Source: Guadua angustifolia
Lineage: Eukaryota > Streptophyta > Magnoliopsida > Poales > Poaceae
Direction of reading: 5' to 3'
NCBI GenBank assembly: GCA_036346375.1
Contig: CM070500.1
Span: forward strand, 82,874,437 to 82,938,436
DNA: 64,000 nucleotides
Of the stretch, positions 1-9,644 are shown piece by piece; the stretch's first letter is position 1; each line of letters opens with the position of its first letter. A program made the translations under genes and the position numbers. The notes under the pieces are model-generated. The model was not told where the DNA came from, did not search any database, and saw only the letters and a list, made by a program, of their open reading frames with translations.

Positions 1-247
1 CACCTTATAGTATAAAATACTATAGCATTTTTAGAAACCATAGTATTACCTAGAAATTATGAATATACATTACTTTCAAATAGGGCCTGAGATCTTACCA
101 CGACATCTATAATAATCTTTTTGGCCTGATATTGTATCCTTGGTAAACGTCGTTGTTACGTTACTTTCAAAATTATCAGAATTACTTTCCAGAGAATATT
201 TCCAAGTGCCTACCGTGGGTGATGAAGCATGCATAGGAGCAACAAAT

Positions 248-474
248 GGGCTGTTTGGTTCCTCAGCTCAGCGTGGCCTGGCTCGCTCGAGCTCGCTCGA
301 GGAAACGCCAGCGTCTTGATTGTCTCCAGCGTCTGGTAGCGCGGGAAAAATTGCGAAGCGCTGCATCGATGGAGCCAGTTTTGCGCGAGGGAGCCAGCGA
401 ACCAAACAGCGATCGAGCGGCGGTCAACGCACGGAGGGAGCTAGGCCACGCTGAGCTGGGGAACCAAACAGCCC
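248..474. mobile_element. MITE with long terminal inverted repeats
   Basis: The two ends are inverted copies of each other: GGGCTGTTTGGTTCC at the left and its complement GGAACCAAACAGCCC at the right. The similarity extends inward about 35 bp through the GCTCAG..GTGGCC stretch. The unit is 227 bp and GC-rich inside AT-rich DNA, with no coding capacity. I could not find a convincing target site duplication, so the superfamily is open. Confidence 0.7.
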
Positions 475-1148
475 AAAAAGCTGTGTGCTGTATTTCACGA
501 AGATCGGCAGCTCAACCGAATGTTAGATTGTCTATTTGCAAAATGAAGGGCTTAATTAGATCTATTGATTACTAGCGGTAGGCACGTAAAATGTTGCTAC
601 AGTAGTCAGCGTTTTGCTCGGGAGTCTAGTACAGCACTCGTCTTAAAATTGCTACGATTCCGTACTATGATCCCAAGAAAGAAGGATAGAAAAGAAGACT
701 GGAGAAGCTTCTGGAGTCTGGACTGGACAACAAAAATTCCCAAACCCCACCCCCGGGCCCACCCGCCCCCACCCAGCTCGAGCATAGAGTATCTGAATGG
801 AAGATTTAGTTTTTTTTAACCCCCTCTTAATTTTTCTACAAATTTAACATCTATTTAAACAAAATTATAGATATAGCTATGTCTCAACTAATGCAGCACC
901 TATTGCACTCTCAAATCACGATAGTTGGGCCTCCTACTGTCTTATACCACTGACAAATAACACGTATCACCTCATTGCCTTTCCGTGATTAACATGATGC
1001 AAGTTTTGTAATTCTATTCGGACGAAAATCAAGACTTAAAAAAAGATAGATCAAAGGCAACAAGAAAAAACAAACCCAAAACTCAAGTCTGTTCCTATCG
1101 AGGGCAATGTATCCTGTGCATGACAAGCTTTCGATGATGTCTGGCGTA
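475..1148. other. Intergenic stretch without recognised features
   Basis: AT-rich non-coding DNA between two miniature elements. Short open frames exist but show no family resemblance or codon structure. I see no RNA gene or terminal repeats here. Confidence 0.5.
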
Positions 1149-1394
1149 CACACCAACTAACAAAAGTCACAAAAAATCTAAAAAATTGTAGATGTACTTC
1201 ATAGATTGCCCTACCTATGTATGAAATTTCAAGATCAAATTCATTATATATCGAGAGTTACAAAAAAGAGAAAATTCTGACAAGTTTAAATATATAATGA
1301 ATTTGAATCTACAATTTTATATATAGGTAGAGCAATCTATGAAATACATCTATAATTTTTTTAGAATTTTTCGTGACTTTTATTAGTTGGTGTG
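1149..1394. mobile_element. Hairpin-forming MITE upstream of the heat shock gene
   Basis: The left end CACACCAACTAACAAAAGTC is mirrored at the right by GACTTTTATTAGTTGGTGTG. The inverted similarity continues for roughly 100 bp each side, including a shared run around TTCATAGATTGC and AATTCATTATATAT. The element is therefore almost a full-length hairpin of about 246 bp. It ends about 380 bp before the heat shock protein start codon. The target duplication is not clear. Confidence 0.75.
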
Positions 1395-1532
1395 CATAGG
1401 ATATGTTTCCCTATCGAGAGAGACACTTGTGAGGGCAGGTCACACCTTGCCCCAATGACATGTGGGCCCACGAAGGCCAGCCGTACAACGGCGTGAAACC
1501 CCTTGGAAAAAGACCAGTTCCAGGCTCCCAGC

Positions 1533-1552
1533 GGAACGCTCTAGACGCTTCT
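1533..1552 (+). promoter_or_regulatory. Imperfect heat shock element
   Basis: Four 5-bp modules in phase read gGAAc gCTCt aGACg cTTCt, close to the alternating nGAAn/nTTCn pattern bound by heat shock factors. It lies about 130 bp upstream of the TATA box of the small heat shock protein gene. Confidence 0.55.
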
Positions 1553-1621
1553 CCGATCTGCACCATCACATGACATTTCATTCACGCCAACACACCGCGG
1601 CGCCGCGCACATTCCGGCACC

Positions 1622-1646
1622 TTTCAGAACCTTCCATCACGTTCCA
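1622..1646 (+). promoter_or_regulatory. Heat shock element next to TATA box
   Basis: Contains AGAACCTTCCA, which is GAA and TTC spaced by two bases, plus a further TTC ten bases on at 1642-1644 in the same phase. It sits about 25-45 bp upstream of the TATA box, the usual place for the proximal heat shock element of plant small heat shock protein genes. Confidence 0.7.
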
Positions 1647-1667
1647 GACTCACCACCTCGTACCACC

Positions 1668-1675
1668 TATATAAG
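1668..1675 (+). promoter_or_regulatory. TATA box of the small heat shock protein gene
   Basis: TATATAAG lies 101 bp before the start codon at 1776, giving a predicted 5' leader of about 75 bp. The heat shock elements immediately upstream support this as the real core promoter. Confidence 0.8.
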
Positions 1676-1775
1676 CACCCCTCCCATCTCATCACTCCCC
1701 AACCCCACGATTCACACGGGAACATCGAAGCAATCCACAGATCGAGAAGCCAATCCAAGAAGCAGAGATCGAGAT

Positions 1776-2264
1776 ATGGACAGCAGGATGTTCGGGCTGG
1801 AGGCGCCGCTGATGACGGCGCTGCACCTGCTGGACGTCCCGGACGGCGAGTCCGGCGCCGGCGGCGCTGTCGGCGACAAGTCGACGGGCGGGGCCACGCG
1901 CACCTACGTCCGCGACGCGCGCGCCATGGCCGCCACCGCCGCCGACGTCAAGGAGTTGCCGGGCGCCTACGTGTTCGTGGTGGACATGCCGGGGCTCGGG
2001 TCGGGCGACATCAAGGTGCAGGTGGAGGACGAGCGGGTGCTGGTGATCACCGGCGAGCGGCGGAGGGAGGAGAAGGAGGACGCCAAGTACCTGCGCATGG
2101 AGCGCCGGATGGGCAAGCTCATGCGCAAGTTCGTGCTGCCGGACAACGCCGACATGGACAAGATTTCCGCCGTCAGCCGCGACGGCGTGCTTACCGTCAC
2201 CGTCGACAAGCTGCCGCCGCCCGAGCCCAAGAAGGCCAAGACCATCGAGGTCAAGGTCGCCTGA
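1776..2264 (+). CDS. Class II cytosolic small heat shock protein (HSP20 family)
   Basis: A 162-residue intronless gene for an ATP-independent holdase chaperone that binds unfolding proteins during heat stress. The N-terminus (MDSRMFGLEAPLMTALHLLD) followed by ADVKELPGAY is the signature of the plant class II cytosolic subfamily. The alpha-crystallin domain runs from about residue 58 to 150, with the first consensus block around the VVDMPGLGSGDIKVQVE stretch and the second at DGVLTVTV. The C-terminus is KTIEVKVA. The length fits the 17-18 kDa class. The first ATG follows a TATA box and heat shock elements, so heat induction is expected. There are no signs of damage. The 3' end carries a short duplication described separately. 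The gene converges on NOL9, with 549 bp between the two stop codons. Confidence 0.95.
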   Translation: MDSRMFGLEAPLMTALHLLDVPDGESGAGGAVGDKSTGGATRTYVRDARAMAATAADVKELPGAYVFVVDMPGLGSGDIKVQVEDERVLVITGERRREEKEDAKYLRMERRMGKLMRKFVLPDNADMDKISAVSRDGVLTVTVDKLPPPEPKKAKTIEVKVA

Positions 2265-2317
2265 GACGAACCAGAAGTAAGACCATCGAGGACAAGGTCG
2301 CCCGAGACGAACCAGAA
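2238..2317 (+). repeat. Short tandem duplication spanning the sHSP stop codon
   Basis: Bases 2238-2276 (last codons, stop TGA and first 3'UTR bases) recur at 2279-2317 with only two differences. In the second copy GTC became GAC and the TGA became CGA. The offset is 41 bp, so the second copy is out of frame with the first and lies wholly in the 3'UTR. Confidence 0.9.
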
Positions 2318-2529
2318 CTCAGATGGTTGTCGGATCGAAGCTTGAGTGAGCAGTAAGTCATGCGTCATTACCGAGTAGTAGTAGTAGTATAGTACTGTAG
2401 TAGTGCCGTGTCTACGAGTCTTCGCCTCATCGTATGCTCTCTTTCTTGGTTTGTGCGCGGTCTGATGGTTTGATGTTGGGAATGTTCCGTAATGGAGATG
2501 CGGGTGTTATGCTGCTTGTCTGGAATCTG

Positions 2530-2535
2530 AATAAA
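2530..2535 (+). terminator. Polyadenylation signal of the sHSP gene
   Basis: AATAAA about 265 bp after the stop codon, followed by T-rich sequence. It is the best match in the 3' region before NOL9 begins on the other strand. Confidence 0.5.
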
Positions 2536-2813
2536 TCTCTGCTCATCTTCCTGCCTCATTATGTTAACAAAGTTTTGGATTCAGCCCCCAAAAAAAAATC
2601 AAAATCAAATTCTGGATCTGCGATACGCCAAATGGTGGATGGCACATAGATCTCGACACCCGCGAGTGAACTGAACTTGACAAGTTGACATTGATTCCAG
2701 GAAGAAACTGGACATGAAGTTCAGGTTTCCTCCACTCCAGATGCTAGAGAAAGTTACACGACGCGTTGGTACTGCGAAAGCGTGCTTAGGCCAAAACATC
2801 TCTGCATTCGACA

Positions 2814-5800
2814 TCATCTAGTGGACAGATCCTTCTCTGATATCTTGTGAAGCACATTAGCCGAAAAGTACGGCGACACACATCCCCGCACCTGCGTTGG
2901 CGTCAGAGCGAAAGACCAAAATGTTGCTTATCAAAACAGCACGTTTCAATGCAGTAGAATAAAGTTAGGCGAGCAAAAATTGCATATTAAACTTCGTTTC
3001 CAACGCAACCATAAGAACCGGATATGTCGCCTACTGAAATTTCTGGGAAGTCTCATTACATCACAAACTGAAAAGCCGATATTTGATTCCAGCTACTTGA
3101 AACATGCAAAGGGAACACATTATCGTTCTTGCAGTAACACAGTATATCATTCTTTATCAAGTACCTATTAAGCTCAACGTACTATCGCCATGGAGCACTG
3201 AAAAGGGGAAAAAAAACTATTGCCTGGGAAAAATGGTTACCTGCAGAAGAGATGTCGGTATCTCGATGAGGCCCTGCAGTAAAAGATCTACGCTTGGTAG
3301 ACATTGAAGAGGAACAGGGGTGATTACATATAACAGTCCCCTATGCACATCGATGCCTCTGACAATGCCTGGAGAGGTGCATACCATTGTCACAGTTTAC
3401 GCAAGTTCGGTATAGAGATTGCAATGGATGCTATTGTCATGATTTCTATTGGGCAATCATGACTACCGAGTCTCCGACTCAGAACCAGCGGAACTAAGTT
3501 GCTGAAACCATATAACATTGACAAACAACATAGAACAAGTACAATTGCTTTATTGAACAACTAATTGATTTTTTCACAACTTCACGCTCATCTAGATGAG
3601 CATGCCTCAGCTGCATATTGGTTGCACTCTGGACTCAAGAACCATTAACAGACTTATAACCACAGGGGAGCTGACTCTTGACTCTCAACAGGTTACAAGA
3701 GTTGGCCATCTTTTTTTTTGTTGCAGTGTAACTAAACGAACGGCCAAACAAAAATGCAAGCTGACGTCCATACTGGCTCGATAATTTCCTAGCAAGTGAC
3801 TGATTTGAGCTTGATTACTTGTGATTATCAGAAAAATTTGTGCTGCAAATTTGAACAGTTCTTGCACATTAATTGGCTAGCTACTACTTGTCTTTGGAAC
3901 ACAGTGTCAGACAAAAATGGGCTTGTAGGGTGCATATTGTTTGTGAGAAAAGAAATGCAAAAATGCAATAGCTGATTCAAACAGGGAGACGGAGTGTGCG
4001 AAATAAAGAAATTGCTGCAACACACAAGGACATATGACCACCAACCGACCAACGTATGCCTGCCGCTGTGTGCGCGCGCGCGTGAGAGAGAGAGTACCAA
4101 GACCAACACACCAAGGGATTGACCGGGCTGCCTCAGATGTGTCACAACTAATTGCCAAGCCAATTATGGTAGCATTCAGACTATGCCATATCTCACTACG
4201 ATGTACCTGAACAGAGAGTTCAAATAATAATCATGAATGGAATCTCTGTTGCTTTTCAGGACTTAGAAAAAAAACTATAAGTGCAATTATAATCCACAAA
4301 TACTCTTTACAAGTTACGATTCCCACCTCACTTTATCATCACAGAAAAAACTCTAGGGTATTTATTTTAGTGTATAAATACTCCATATTGTAAACCATAT
4401 CTTAATTAAGATCTTGTGTCCAATCTTTGTTAATGTGAAACCCAGTAACTCATAAAGCCGACAACAAGATAATCCAACATGTTAGAGAAGAAAACTAATG
4501 CTTTATTATGATAACACGTCTTTTCTTTTGGGTTTATAAGCATTTCCAGTCTAGAATCATTTGCTTAATACTTGAATGATATTAAGCAAACTTCTCCAAG
4601 AGTGTCCTAGTACATCTGATCAGCACCTTGTATTTCTCAGCATATTACTGCTGGATTCAATCTTACTCCTAACACCCTTTCAAATGAAGGAAAAGTTCTA
4701 ATCAGATCAAATAATAAAGTAGTGGCAGAGCATTACGAATTTTCAAAGTACACAGGCAATTGTGATGCAAGGGTTGCTCATCACTTCAAAAATTTTGTAA
4801 GAATTGGCTACAAAATGCGCAATTACTTGGGCATTAATGCCAGGACTTCTGCCCACAAGAAGAGAAAATGAGAGACTAATAAGCAGAGTAGCAGACAATT
4901 GGTTCAAATTTTATTTCACAATTGGTTCAAATTTTATTTCAAACTCCAAAAATGTGAGTAATAAATAAAGTGCATCAGATTATGTTCCAAAGTGTAGGAA
5001 TGGGGAAGACAACTGACCTGGCAATGGAGATGCATAACTGTAACATCTGAAAATGATACTTCATAGGGCGGAAGTGAAGCTAGGCCATACGCAAGTTTCT
5101 TATTTGTTGTCAGTGATATGTCACTTGGAAAACATTGCTTGAAATACTCAACAAGCCTTCGTTCACGTATTCCAAATGCATCTTTCTGATTCCTAAACAA
5201 CACACGAACGACATTAGTAATTGCTTTTCATCAGAAGCAGCAATCAGTACTTTCTGTACAATTAAGTCTGTAAGTACGAATCCATCAACTCCAGCTGATG
5301 TGGTTGGGAGAGTTGATGCATCACAGAAGTGCAAAACTAGAGTACTGAAGTTAATGAATGTCTGGCACTTAAAAACAGTATATCTGCAGCAACAATACTA
5401 CAGGTAATTCAGCAATACATGATTGGAAGAATGCTGTCCGAGCAATCAAAGTACTCTACCGAATTTGACAAAAAAAATTAAGCATTCTTTCAGTTTTAAT
5501 TATCATATGTCTGGTAGATGGATTCGTAATCTCCTATGGCATGGAGAAGTAGACAGCATCGAAAGTTGAAACTGGCATGAAAAATGTAGGATAGTTGTGG
5601 TCTCTGTTTTCTACTCAATATGGCAGAGAATGCACCTAAGTTCCCAGTGCAACTATCCTTCGAATGACACATTCATTGCTGTCAGCAAATTCCAGCTTGA
5701 GTATAGTCAGGAATTGGTACAAGAGATGGAGAGTTTATGTTCTTAGCTACAACTACAACAAAGTATTAGCAAGACTATTTGACCATTTTTCAACTACTCA

Positions 5801-7848
5801 ATTTGGAAACAGCTTTTGATACTTACGTTCTATTATTGGAATCACGATGTGCAGCATCGATGTTAATCATTTCAGTTCCTGTTTGTCCATCATCTAGCCA
5901 AAACATTCCATCAGGGAGATTCTTGATCTGCTTTGTGATGTGTATCTGAACAACAATTGTGGGGCAGATATACCTTAGCATATCTACGAGCGTATCAAAA
6001 CCAGCACCTACATTAAAATGAAAACAGATGATCTTCATAATAGTGAACAATTAAAAAAATGTGTGATACTGTGATAAAACAAAGCGGGCCAACTTACGAC
6101 AATTCTTAATATATACCTTTCACCCATCCAGGCGTGTTGACAATTAAAGGTAGCATTTCACTCACACCACATCGATATTTTTCAACAAAGTAATCATACA
6201 AATGAAATAGACAATTCAGGTACGTTTCTGTATCTCTTTTTGAAGAAATATCACCAAAGAAGCAGCACCTGATGGATTTTTTTGGAAAGAAATGTATGGC
6301 ATTAGAAATATCCAGGTTGGGAGGACATACATAAAAGTTTTGAAATACTAAACTAAAATGTTTGCTTCTACAGAGTCTGAAAATCTACCTAGTATTAAGA
6401 ACTGATTTACTGAATGACTTCTTGAATCTACTACAGTATTGGATAGGAATAAGAAGTATGCACAGATAACAATAACCTGAAATCTATGGTAATTGAATTT
6501 GAGCAATGGTTGCAAAGGGAAAAGGATATTTGAAAAATTGATTCAACACCAGCAGTTAGGCTCGATTGATACATGTCCTTAGGTATTGTTTGGTCAAGTT
6601 CCTACTCTTACTCATACTATGGAGAAACTAATGTTATGAATCTCTTTGGAGTTTGGAGTAGGAGGCATGGAGAGTTTTTTTATTGTACACTACCTTCTCT
6701 CCTGGAAACTAGTGATTGTCAAGTTTTAAATTTATAGTCCCGCAGGTTGTAGGATTGTCTCTCCCTATCTTCTGGAGCTCTTGAAGCAAAAAAAATGCTG
6801 CTCAAATTTTATGCAATTGACTGTAGCTACAACACTGCAATGCAGCTCCAACCAAGCCTTCAGCTGGAGCTACTCCCTTGCAAGCTGCAACCAGATAACT
6901 CTGGCTTCGCTTTAGAATCTAGGACCTGGAGCTTGACCATATTTCTGTTCATGTGACTAACCTGGAGCTTGGATCCATTTCTATCCATATAACATACTGT
7001 ATAACACAACTATAATAATCCACTGAACAAGTAGGCAAGTAGCTACAATCGAAGGCAGAGCTGAAACTTATGCTTTCGCAGCCTAAGCAACACTTGCAGA
7101 AAGAAGAACAAATTAAGTAATATTATTGGCACAGTTGATGGGGATTTATTCTGTCTAATTCATGTCACTAAAATTCTTTTTAGACAAAAAGAGAAGAAAT
7201 TCCATAACAAGAACTTACTGGGCACAGACTCCTAAACCGAAGAAACCCGAGTAGTGTTATCATTCGGCAAGCTAATCACAACTTCGCAGCCCAAAATTAT
7301 GAAAAATAAAGAGCAGAAATTTCACACCTTTCAGCTTCCCGCAGAGTTGGGCTCAACAAATCTGCACGCAGGCCAACAACCAACATGTCAATGACAATAG
7401 TCGCCAGCACCCAAAAAAAAAAAATCTCCCCACTCAACAACCAATCCCCACACGCATGTGCTGTAACCTGCAATAGCTTCGTCGACGACGTGAAACGAGA
7501 GGCACCCCGGAGGCGAGAACTCCGGCTGTCCCACGTCGGTGTCCAGATGCCCCACCCTCCCATACCTGCAAAGAACCACACGAGAGACAATCAGCAAGCT
7601 AATGCCTCACCGACAGATTGATTCGCTAGGGTTTGGATTTGGGGGGTTTACCTCGGGAGCAGCGAGTTGAGAAGCAGGCGGGAGAAGGTGGACTTGCCGC
7701 TGTTCTTGGGGCCACACACCAGGACGACCGGAGGCGTGGGGTCGGAGGAGATGAAGGAGATGGCGGAGGCCCAGTCCACCGGGACGACCACCTCAGCGAG
7801 AGGCAACGGCGGCGGCGTCCGCGTCGGGGTCTCGCGGGCTCCGGCCAT
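2814..7848 (-). CDS. NOL9: Polynucleotide 5'-hydroxyl-kinase NOL9/Grc3, nine exons
   Basis: Minus-strand exons, highest coordinate first: 7848-7652, 7565-7468, 7361-7328, 6268-6117, 6007-5827, 5192-5018, 4206-4098, 3368-3241, 2891-2814. All borders are GT..AG, the phases close exactly, and the product is 383 residues. Family members phosphorylate RNA 5'-hydroxyl ends; in yeast and human they act with LAS1 in pre-rRNA ITS2 processing in the nucleolus. Key motifs are the P-loop GPKNSGKS at residues 46-53, LDTDVGQPE at 73-81 and NTPGW at 154-158, all typical of the Clp1/Grc3 kinase group. The C-terminal segment ends in VRGCVSPYFSANVLHKISEK. The start lies in a good context (GCCATGG), and residues just upstream are not conserved-looking. 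The protein is shorter than animal NOL9, as is usual in plants. No damage is seen. One position (Cys112, where I expected Phe) may be natural variation or an acceptor shift. Confidence 0.93.
4070..4096. repeat. GT/GC/GA microsatellite abutting a NOL9 splice donor
   Basis: On the plus strand the sequence runs through GTGCGCGCGCGCGTGAGAGAGAGAG right up to the donor of exon 7 (exon ends 4098; donor GT at 4097-4096). The intron therefore begins GTACTCTCTCTCTC on the minus strand. Confidence 0.8.
4895..4940. repeat. Perfect 23-bp tandem duplication in a NOL9 intron
   Basis: The 23-bp unit beginning ACAATTGGTTCAAATTT at 4895-4917 is repeated exactly at 4918-4940. It lies in the intron between exons 6 and 7, about 80 bp from the exon 6 donor. 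Confidence 0.9.
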
Positions 7849-8108
7849 GGCTTTGCTGTGGTTTCTCTCGAATTCGCGACAGGAAGAAAGAAATCCCAAA
7901 GCGGCGCAATCTGGACCGTTAGTTCTGGATCGAACGGCTAGTGGAGACCCATGGTGTGGAGCTATGGGCCATCCATTTCCTCTCACTAGGCGGCCTCATC
8001 AGCCCAACTCTCGTTTTCTATTCCATTCACTGTTAGAGTAGTGTTTTAATAAATGGTTGATACGGCCGTTGAGTTGCACAATTACACGGATACGGCAGAC
8101 AAAAATTA
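7849..8108 (-). promoter_or_regulatory. Presumed NOL9 promoter and 5' leader region
   Basis: DNA between the NOL9 start codon and the MITE at 8109. I see no clear TATA box, which is common for housekeeping genes. The assignment rests on position only. Confidence 0.35.
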
Positions 8109-8534
8109 GGGTATGTTTGGTTGAGTGTACGAGGATAAATGAAATGGGATGATACAGAATGGATGGGATGATTCTAGATAAGATAGTACAGGAAAGGTGT
8201 TTGGTTGCCTAAATGAAATAATACAAGATTTTGTTTGGTTGCTTAGATGAAATGATACATGATGGTACAAGATGATGTTTGGTTGATGGGAGGAGATTGG
8301 ATTGAGGGATGAGGTTGGTTTGAGGGATGGTACGAGTGAACAATCCGGTTCTGGACCGATTGGTTCGGCCAAATTGCCTATGGGATAGTGCAGTATCCTT
8401 TTAGAATATTCTAAGAATCTATACCATCTCATCCTGTACCAAATGGTTCCGTTCATCCAACCAAACGCAGAGACAGAACCAGATCTTGTACGGAACTGTT
8501 CGGTTCACCCTCGTACACCCAACCAAATGCACCC
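8109..8534. mobile_element. MITE with GGGTATGTTTGGTTG-type ends
   Basis: The left end GGGTATGTTTGGTTGAGTGT is mirrored by the right end CACCCAACCAAATGCACCC, and GTACGAGG continues the inverted match to about 27 bp. TA dinucleotides flank both sides (8107-8108, 8535-8536). The interior repeats GTTTGGTTG several times, suggesting internal duplications. Its right end is about 690 bp upstream of the NOL9 start codon and its left end about 260 bp. Confidence 0.75.
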
Positions 8535-9386
8535 TAGTGCATGTGTCCATCAGCAGGATATTTACGCTTTAGAGCGTGCAATCAGTCGTATCAGCCGTTT
8601 ATCGACCACATACAATCGTTAAATCAGCCTAATAGTGTATTAGCCCAGGGCTTCAAACAACCCAATTAAAGGAGACCTTATATATTCCAATTCCCTGTAT
8701 AGCTCTAGTCCAGAGTGTCGACTCTTAGCCTTCAGTTGCCCTCCTGAATTAGGGTTTAATCCCCATTGATTCCTCTCCCGATCTCTCAATTTATTGATCT
8801 CCTCCTGCTCCTTGGTTGAAATATTGATCAAATGTGATCACCAATAGCTTCGTTGTCTTGGATCTGCCAGTTTGATACATTCTTTCTTAATTAGCAGATG
8901 CAAACTAGGGTTATTTCAGGGTGGAAAGATCCAACGTCCTTTGTAAAAAGATGCACATCGTACTTGGTTTCTTTTATCTTAATTTGTACTTTGATGTTCA
9001 TACTTATTAGAACTTGTTTCACGTGTGTTATGATTTGCTAAAGGTTTTTTGCTCTGTTCCTTTGACCGCACATGAAGCAGAACTAGTACTAGTGCACGAG
9101 TGAGTGCAGTCTGCATGTGTTTGTTAGAGCTAATTTGTCTGCTCCAAATCTAGTGTTCATATCTAGCAAAGGCTGTTGGCTATGCGGTTGTTCTTGTGAC
9201 CCATAAAAAAAAAGATGGTCTTGATGAGAAGGCCAAATGAAATGGGTTGTTGCATTCTTTTGTTGCATTAGTTTTATGACTTTACATGAATACTTTGTCA
9301 CTCGTTAATTTTTTAAGTAATATCACTAATTTGATTACTTTCTTAAGTAATATCACTAATTAATTATGCTATACCCTATTCATATG
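8535..9386. other. Intergenic, no recognised gene
   Basis: AT-rich sequence. A direct duplication of about 26 bp around 9315-9360 (TAAGTAATATCACTAATT repeated) is the only structure I can see. Confidence 0.45.
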
Positions 9387-9625
9387 CAATGGCGGACCCA
9401 ACGGGGGGGGTCAAGGGGGCTAGGGCACACCCTACCCCCGATGAGCAGAAGGATGGTCGACCGAGGACTGAGCAGAAGGATGGTCGACCGAGGACAGAGT
9501 AGAAGGGCGGCTAGCCAAGAGCAGAGAGGGCTACGGTGTGGCTGGCCAAGGGTAAAGAGGGCAGCGGTGCGGCAAACTACAAGTAGAAGAGTAACCCCTA
9601 AAATTTAGGTCTGGATCCGCCACTG
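9387..9625. mobile_element. Small non-autonomous hAT-type element
   Basis: It begins CAATGGCGGA and ends TCCGCCACTG, whose complement is CAGTGGCGGA, a hAT-style terminal repeat. It is flanked by near-identical 8-bp sequences, TTCATATG (9379-9386) and TTCATGTG (9626-9633), matching the 8-bp target duplication of hAT elements. Length is 239 bp with no coding content. It ends 19 bp before the apparent start codon of a decayed hAT transposase. Confidence 0.85.
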
Positions 9626-9644
9626 TTCATGTGTAATAGTAGAG

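Noticed and set aside
246..575. 109-codon open frame across the first MITE
   Set aside because: It lies mostly within the inverted repeats of the miniature element and has no family resemblance.
1967..2368. 133-codon minus-strand frame opposite the small heat shock protein
   Set aside because: Antisense shadow of a GC-rich gene; the sense protein is unmistakable.
3828..4163. Minus-strand open frames around 3.9-4.2 kb as separate genes
   Set aside because: Only 4098-4206 is coding, as exon 7 of NOL9; the rest is intron reading through a microsatellite.
8109..8534. Assigning the MITE to PIF/Harbinger or hAT
   Set aside because: Only a TA is shared by the flanks; neither a TTA-type nor an 8-bp duplication is convincing.
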